NCBI RefSeq assembly: GCF_002165575.1
Contig: NZ_MXQF01000037.1
Span: 1 to 45,388, forward strand
Length of the DNA: 45,388 bases
Source: Pseudoalteromonas sp. A601
GTDB taxonomy: Bacteria; Pseudomonadota; Gammaproteobacteria; Enterobacterales; Alteromonadaceae
Direction of reading: 5' to 3'
The translations under genes were made by a program, and so were the position numbers. Shown in pieces: positions 45,264-45,388 of the stretch (position 1 is the first letter of the stretch; every line of letters starts with the position of its first letter). The notes under the pieces were generated by a model. That model ran no database searches. It saw nothing but the letters and a program-made list of their open reading frames with translations, and was not told where the DNA came from.

Positions 45264-45388
45264 TAAGCTTAAAACCACGTGAATGTATTGGTGACTATAA
45301 TCAACAGTCTAGTAGCTTACAAGTGAATTTAAAATTTATTCGTTATTAGTGAGTTTTTTATTTCCTAGATTCGGATAATAAGTGCAAT

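Overview
The window looks like chromosomal core DNA from a marine gammaproteobacterium of the order Alteromonadales, most likely Pseudoalteromonas or a close relative. I infer this from the moderately AT-rich composition, the use of SMC rather than MukB with smc-zipA-ligA adjacent, and blocks of gene order shared with E. coli (lnt-ybeX-ybeY-ybeZ-miaB // ubiF // Met-Leu-Gln tRNA operon; ychF-pth // prs-ispE-lolB // hemA-prfA-prmC-sirB2-sirB1-kdsA; gcvA-ygdD-rlmM). I see no insertion sequence, prophage or CRISPR array.

Layout. 1-220: non-coding left edge with two strong inverted repeats. 221-5683 (minus): lnt, ybeX, ybeY, ybeZ, miaB, covering lipoprotein acylation, rRNA maturation and tRNA modification. 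5954-7123 (plus): ubiF. 7168-7741: an uninterrupted tandem array of exactly 82 copies of the heptamer GATTAAA. 7761-9494 (minus): a tRNA operon with 5 tRNA-Gln, 5 tRNA-Leu and 2 tRNA-Met genes plus three conserved tRNA-Leu 5' half pseudogenes, driven by a near-consensus promoter at 9534-9562. 9773-12134 (minus): ychF, pth, rplY. 12286-14801 (minus): prs, ispE, lolB. 14864-23150 (plus): hemA, prfA, prmC, a REC/HD-GYP c-di-GMP phosphodiesterase, sirB2, sirB1, a DUF819 membrane protein and kdsA. 23272-26711 (plus): gcvA, an alpha/beta hydrolase, ygdD, rlmM and a cysteine-cluster protein. 26752-28947: cysZ (minus), a sulfotransferase-like protein and a GNAT acetyltransferase. 28948-31983: speA-speB, which convert arginine through agmatine to putrescine. 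32029-34453 (minus): a translationally coupled DUF898 / M48 peptidase / small membrane protein operon. 34628-43463 (plus): a TrmH-type methyltransferase, smc, zipA, ligA, three small membrane proteins and msrB. 43471-45263 (minus): a receiver-domain remnant and a REC-TPR protein whose receiver has lost its phospho-acceptor Asp.

Most genes are ordinary housekeeping genes. The unusual part is 7.1-9.5 kb: a perfect 7-bp array lies directly at the 3' end of an amplified tRNA operon that has no visible intrinsic terminator. The array's transcript in the tRNA direction would be G-free (UUUAAUC)n, which suggests, as an inference, a role in transcription termination or insulation. The tRNA operon also repeats a truncated tRNA-Leu 5' half, always just upstream of an intact tRNA-Leu.

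Starts were chosen from Shine-Dalgarno spacing and family N-termini. All family assignments come from recognising motifs and gene order by eye; no database search was run.
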